Under the pieces are notes generated by a model that was not told the DNA's origin, did not search any database, and worked only from the letters and a program-made list of their open reading frames with translations. Below are positions 4,618-5,494 of a DNA stretch of 5,494 nucleotides, in pieces; position 1 is the stretch's first letter, and each line of letters opens with the position of its first letter. The position numbers and the translations under genes were made by a program. Source of the stretch: Actinomycetales bacterium (GTDB lineage: Bacteria; Actinomycetota; Actinomycetes; Actinomycetales; Cellulomonadaceae). The DNA lies in the NCBI GenBank assembly GCA_012514835.1, contig JAAYZM010000274.1:1-5494 (forward strand), written 5' to 3'.

Positions 4618-5039
4618 AGGCCGTTGTCCAGCGCGTGACGCGTGCGAGCGTCACGGTCGACGGCGAGGTCGTGGGGCAGATCACGCGCCCCGGGCTGCTC
4701 GCCCTCGTGGGGGTCACGCACGACGACGGCGCCGCCCAGGTGGAGCAGATCGCCCGCAAGATCGCCGAGCTGCGGATCCTGCGGGACGAGAGGTCCGCGA
4801 TGGACGAGGGTGCCCCGGTGCTCGTGGTCTCCCAGTTCACGCTCTACGGGGACGCGCGCAAGGGACGCCGGCCCACGTGGAACGCCGCCGCTCCCGGTCC
4901 GGTGGCGGAGCCGCTCGTGGACGCCGTCGTCGGCGCCCTGCGTGAGCGCGGGCTCGAGGTCGCGACGGGACGCTTCGGGGCGATGATGGCGGTCGAGTCC
5001 GTCAACGACGGACCGTTCACGATCCTGCTCGAGGCCTAG
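4614..5039 (+). CDS. dtd: D-aminoacyl-tRNA deacylase
   Basis: The 141-residue protein is a full-length DTD enzyme. It hydrolyses D-amino acids (D-Tyr and others) from tRNA, and also glycine mischarged on tRNA-Ala, in the cytosol as a homodimer. The start MKAVVQRVTRASVTVDGEVV (1-20), GLLALVGVTHDD (27-38), the active-site motif SQFTLYGDARKGRRP (73-87) and the C-terminal NDGPFT (131-136), containing the Gly-Pro motif that gives chiral selectivity, are all present. GRFGAMMAVESVNDGP (119-134) is the usual approach to it, with Met in place of the common Asp in GAxM. The GTG start at 4614 overlaps the preceding TGA as GTGA. No independent ribosome binding site is visible beyond the G-rich upstream codons, so translation is likely coupled to the DUF2516 gene. 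The gene ends 17 bp from the convergent DUF4180 gene. Confidence 0.96.
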   Translation: MKAVVQRVTRASVTVDGEVVGQITRPGLLALVGVTHDDGAAQVEQIARKIAELRILRDERSAMDEGAPVLVVSQFTLYGDARKGRRPTWNAAAPGPVAEPLVDAVVGALRERGLEVATGRFGAMMAVESVNDGPFTILLEA

Positions 5040-5056
5040 CGGACCTGCCCGGCGGC

Positions 5057-5425
5057 TCAGCCCTCGAGCCGCGCGCGCAGCTCGTCGAGGTCGCGCACGA
5101 ACCACACGTGGCGCCCGGTGTTCGACTCGTGCACGAAGTCCGCGAGGGCGCCGCTCGCCGCGACGTGCTCGCTCACATCCCCCACCAGGGCCACCTGGAC
5201 CTGGTAGTTCACGAACTTCTGCAGCGCGTCGCCCGCGACCCCCGTGCGCAGGTCGAAGAACTCCGGGGTGAGGCGCGCGGTGGGGATCGCAAGGAACATC
5301 ACGCCCACGGCCTCGCCCCACAAGGACCCGATCACGTCGAGGAAGCCCTGGGTGGCGGCGAGCCGGGGGCCGTCGTCGTCGAGCACGAAGACCTGGGTGC
5401 CACCCGCCTCGAGGATCTCGCTCAT
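5057..5425 (-). CDS. DUF4180 domain-containing protein
   Basis: The 122-residue protein matches the DUF4180 family over its whole length. The strongest blocks are LTPEFFDLRTGVAGDALQKF (52-71) with VNY following, VALVGDVS (78-85) and ESNTGRHVWFV (100-110), which end in the helix DLDELRARL. Members look like small cytosolic alpha/beta proteins. They are often found beside transcription regulators and have no proven activity. The start ATG overlaps the stop of the upstream minus-strand gene as ATGA, so the two are one transcription unit. The reading frame is intact and codon use matches its neighbours. A relation to anti-sigma antagonist or STAS-like folds has been suggested by general shape only; I do not claim it. 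Confidence 0.88.
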   Translation of the reverse strand: MSEILEAGGTQVFVLDDDGPRLAATQGFLDVIGSLWGEAVGVMFLAIPTARLTPEFFDLRTGVAGDALQKFVNYQVQVALVGDVSEHVAASGALADFVHESNTGRHVWFVRDLDELRARLEG

Positions 5426-5494
5426 CCGTCGAGCCGCGCGATCTCGTCCTCCGAGAGCACGACGTTCACGGCCTGGACGGAGTCGAGCACGGAC
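5422..5494 (-). CDS. C-terminal end of an upstream gene (possibly aldo/keto reductase), partial
   Basis: On the minus strand the frame entering at 5493 encodes SVLDSVQAVNVVLSEDEIAR and then LDG and TGA (5424-5422). Only the last 23 residues are in the window. The LSEDEIARLD ending is typical of aldo/keto reductase C-termini (a segment after the last barrel strand, such as LSxxExxxLD), so that family is the best guess. Helical ends of other proteins could look similar. The stop overlaps the DUF4180 start by ATGA, which supports this frame as coding and as the upstream gene of the same operon. Confidence 0.5.
   Translation of the reverse strand, partial: SVLDSVQAVNVVLSEDEIARLDG

Noticed and set aside
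5028..5068. Inverted repeat CTCGAGG/CCTCGAG between dtd and the DUF4180 gene as bidirectional terminator
   Set aside because: The arms are 7 bp, 27 nt apart, lie inside the two coding ends and are common words in this GC-rich DNA. There is no T-run.

Overview
The window is very GC-rich with strong G/C at third codon positions, GTG and ATG starts, ATGA/GTGA gene overlaps and many starts that lack a ribosome binding site. Together with the gene set (ferric nitrobindin-like protein, YgfZ, FUSC family, DUF2516, Dtd), this points to a chromosomal segment of a high-GC actinobacterium. Order Micrococcales, possibly close to the Cellulomonadaceae, is likely but was judged by eye only.

Layout. Minus strand 1-337: the start and first 112 residues of a DsrE-family protein that runs off the left edge. 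Plus strand 378-2213: a compact unit of a 35-residue single-helix membrane protein, a ferric nitrobindin-like beta-barrel protein that lacks the usual heme histidine, and the Fe-S/one-carbon protein YgfZ. Plus strand 2251-3369: a FUSC-family (aromatic acid exporter-like) membrane protein. 3370-3560: the only sizeable gene-free stretch, holding a cluster of five ~20-bp repeats in mixed orientation and the promoter of the next unit. Plus strand 3561-4263: a Phd/YefM-like antitoxin and a VapC-like PIN protein that appears to lack two of its four acidic active-site residues. Plus strand 4273-5039: a DUF2516 membrane protein with a Gly/Arg tail, overlapping dtd (D-aminoacyl-tRNA deacylase). Minus strand 5057-5494: a DUF4180 protein and, overlapping it, the last 23 codons of an upstream gene. 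This pair converges on dtd with a 17-bp gap.

How it fits together. Each plus-strand unit opens with a TANNNT -10 hexamer exactly 6 nt before the first start codon (366-371, 2239-2244, 3549-3554, 4261-4266), the layout of leaderless transcripts. The minus-strand DsrE gene has the same with 7 nt. Later genes instead use a Shine-Dalgarno sequence (nitrobindin-like protein, PIN protein) or GTGA coupling (ygfZ, dtd). Most of the window is core housekeeping or quality-control content. The accessory-looking part is the toxin-antitoxin-like pair with its repeat cluster, inserted between FUSC and DUF2516-dtd.
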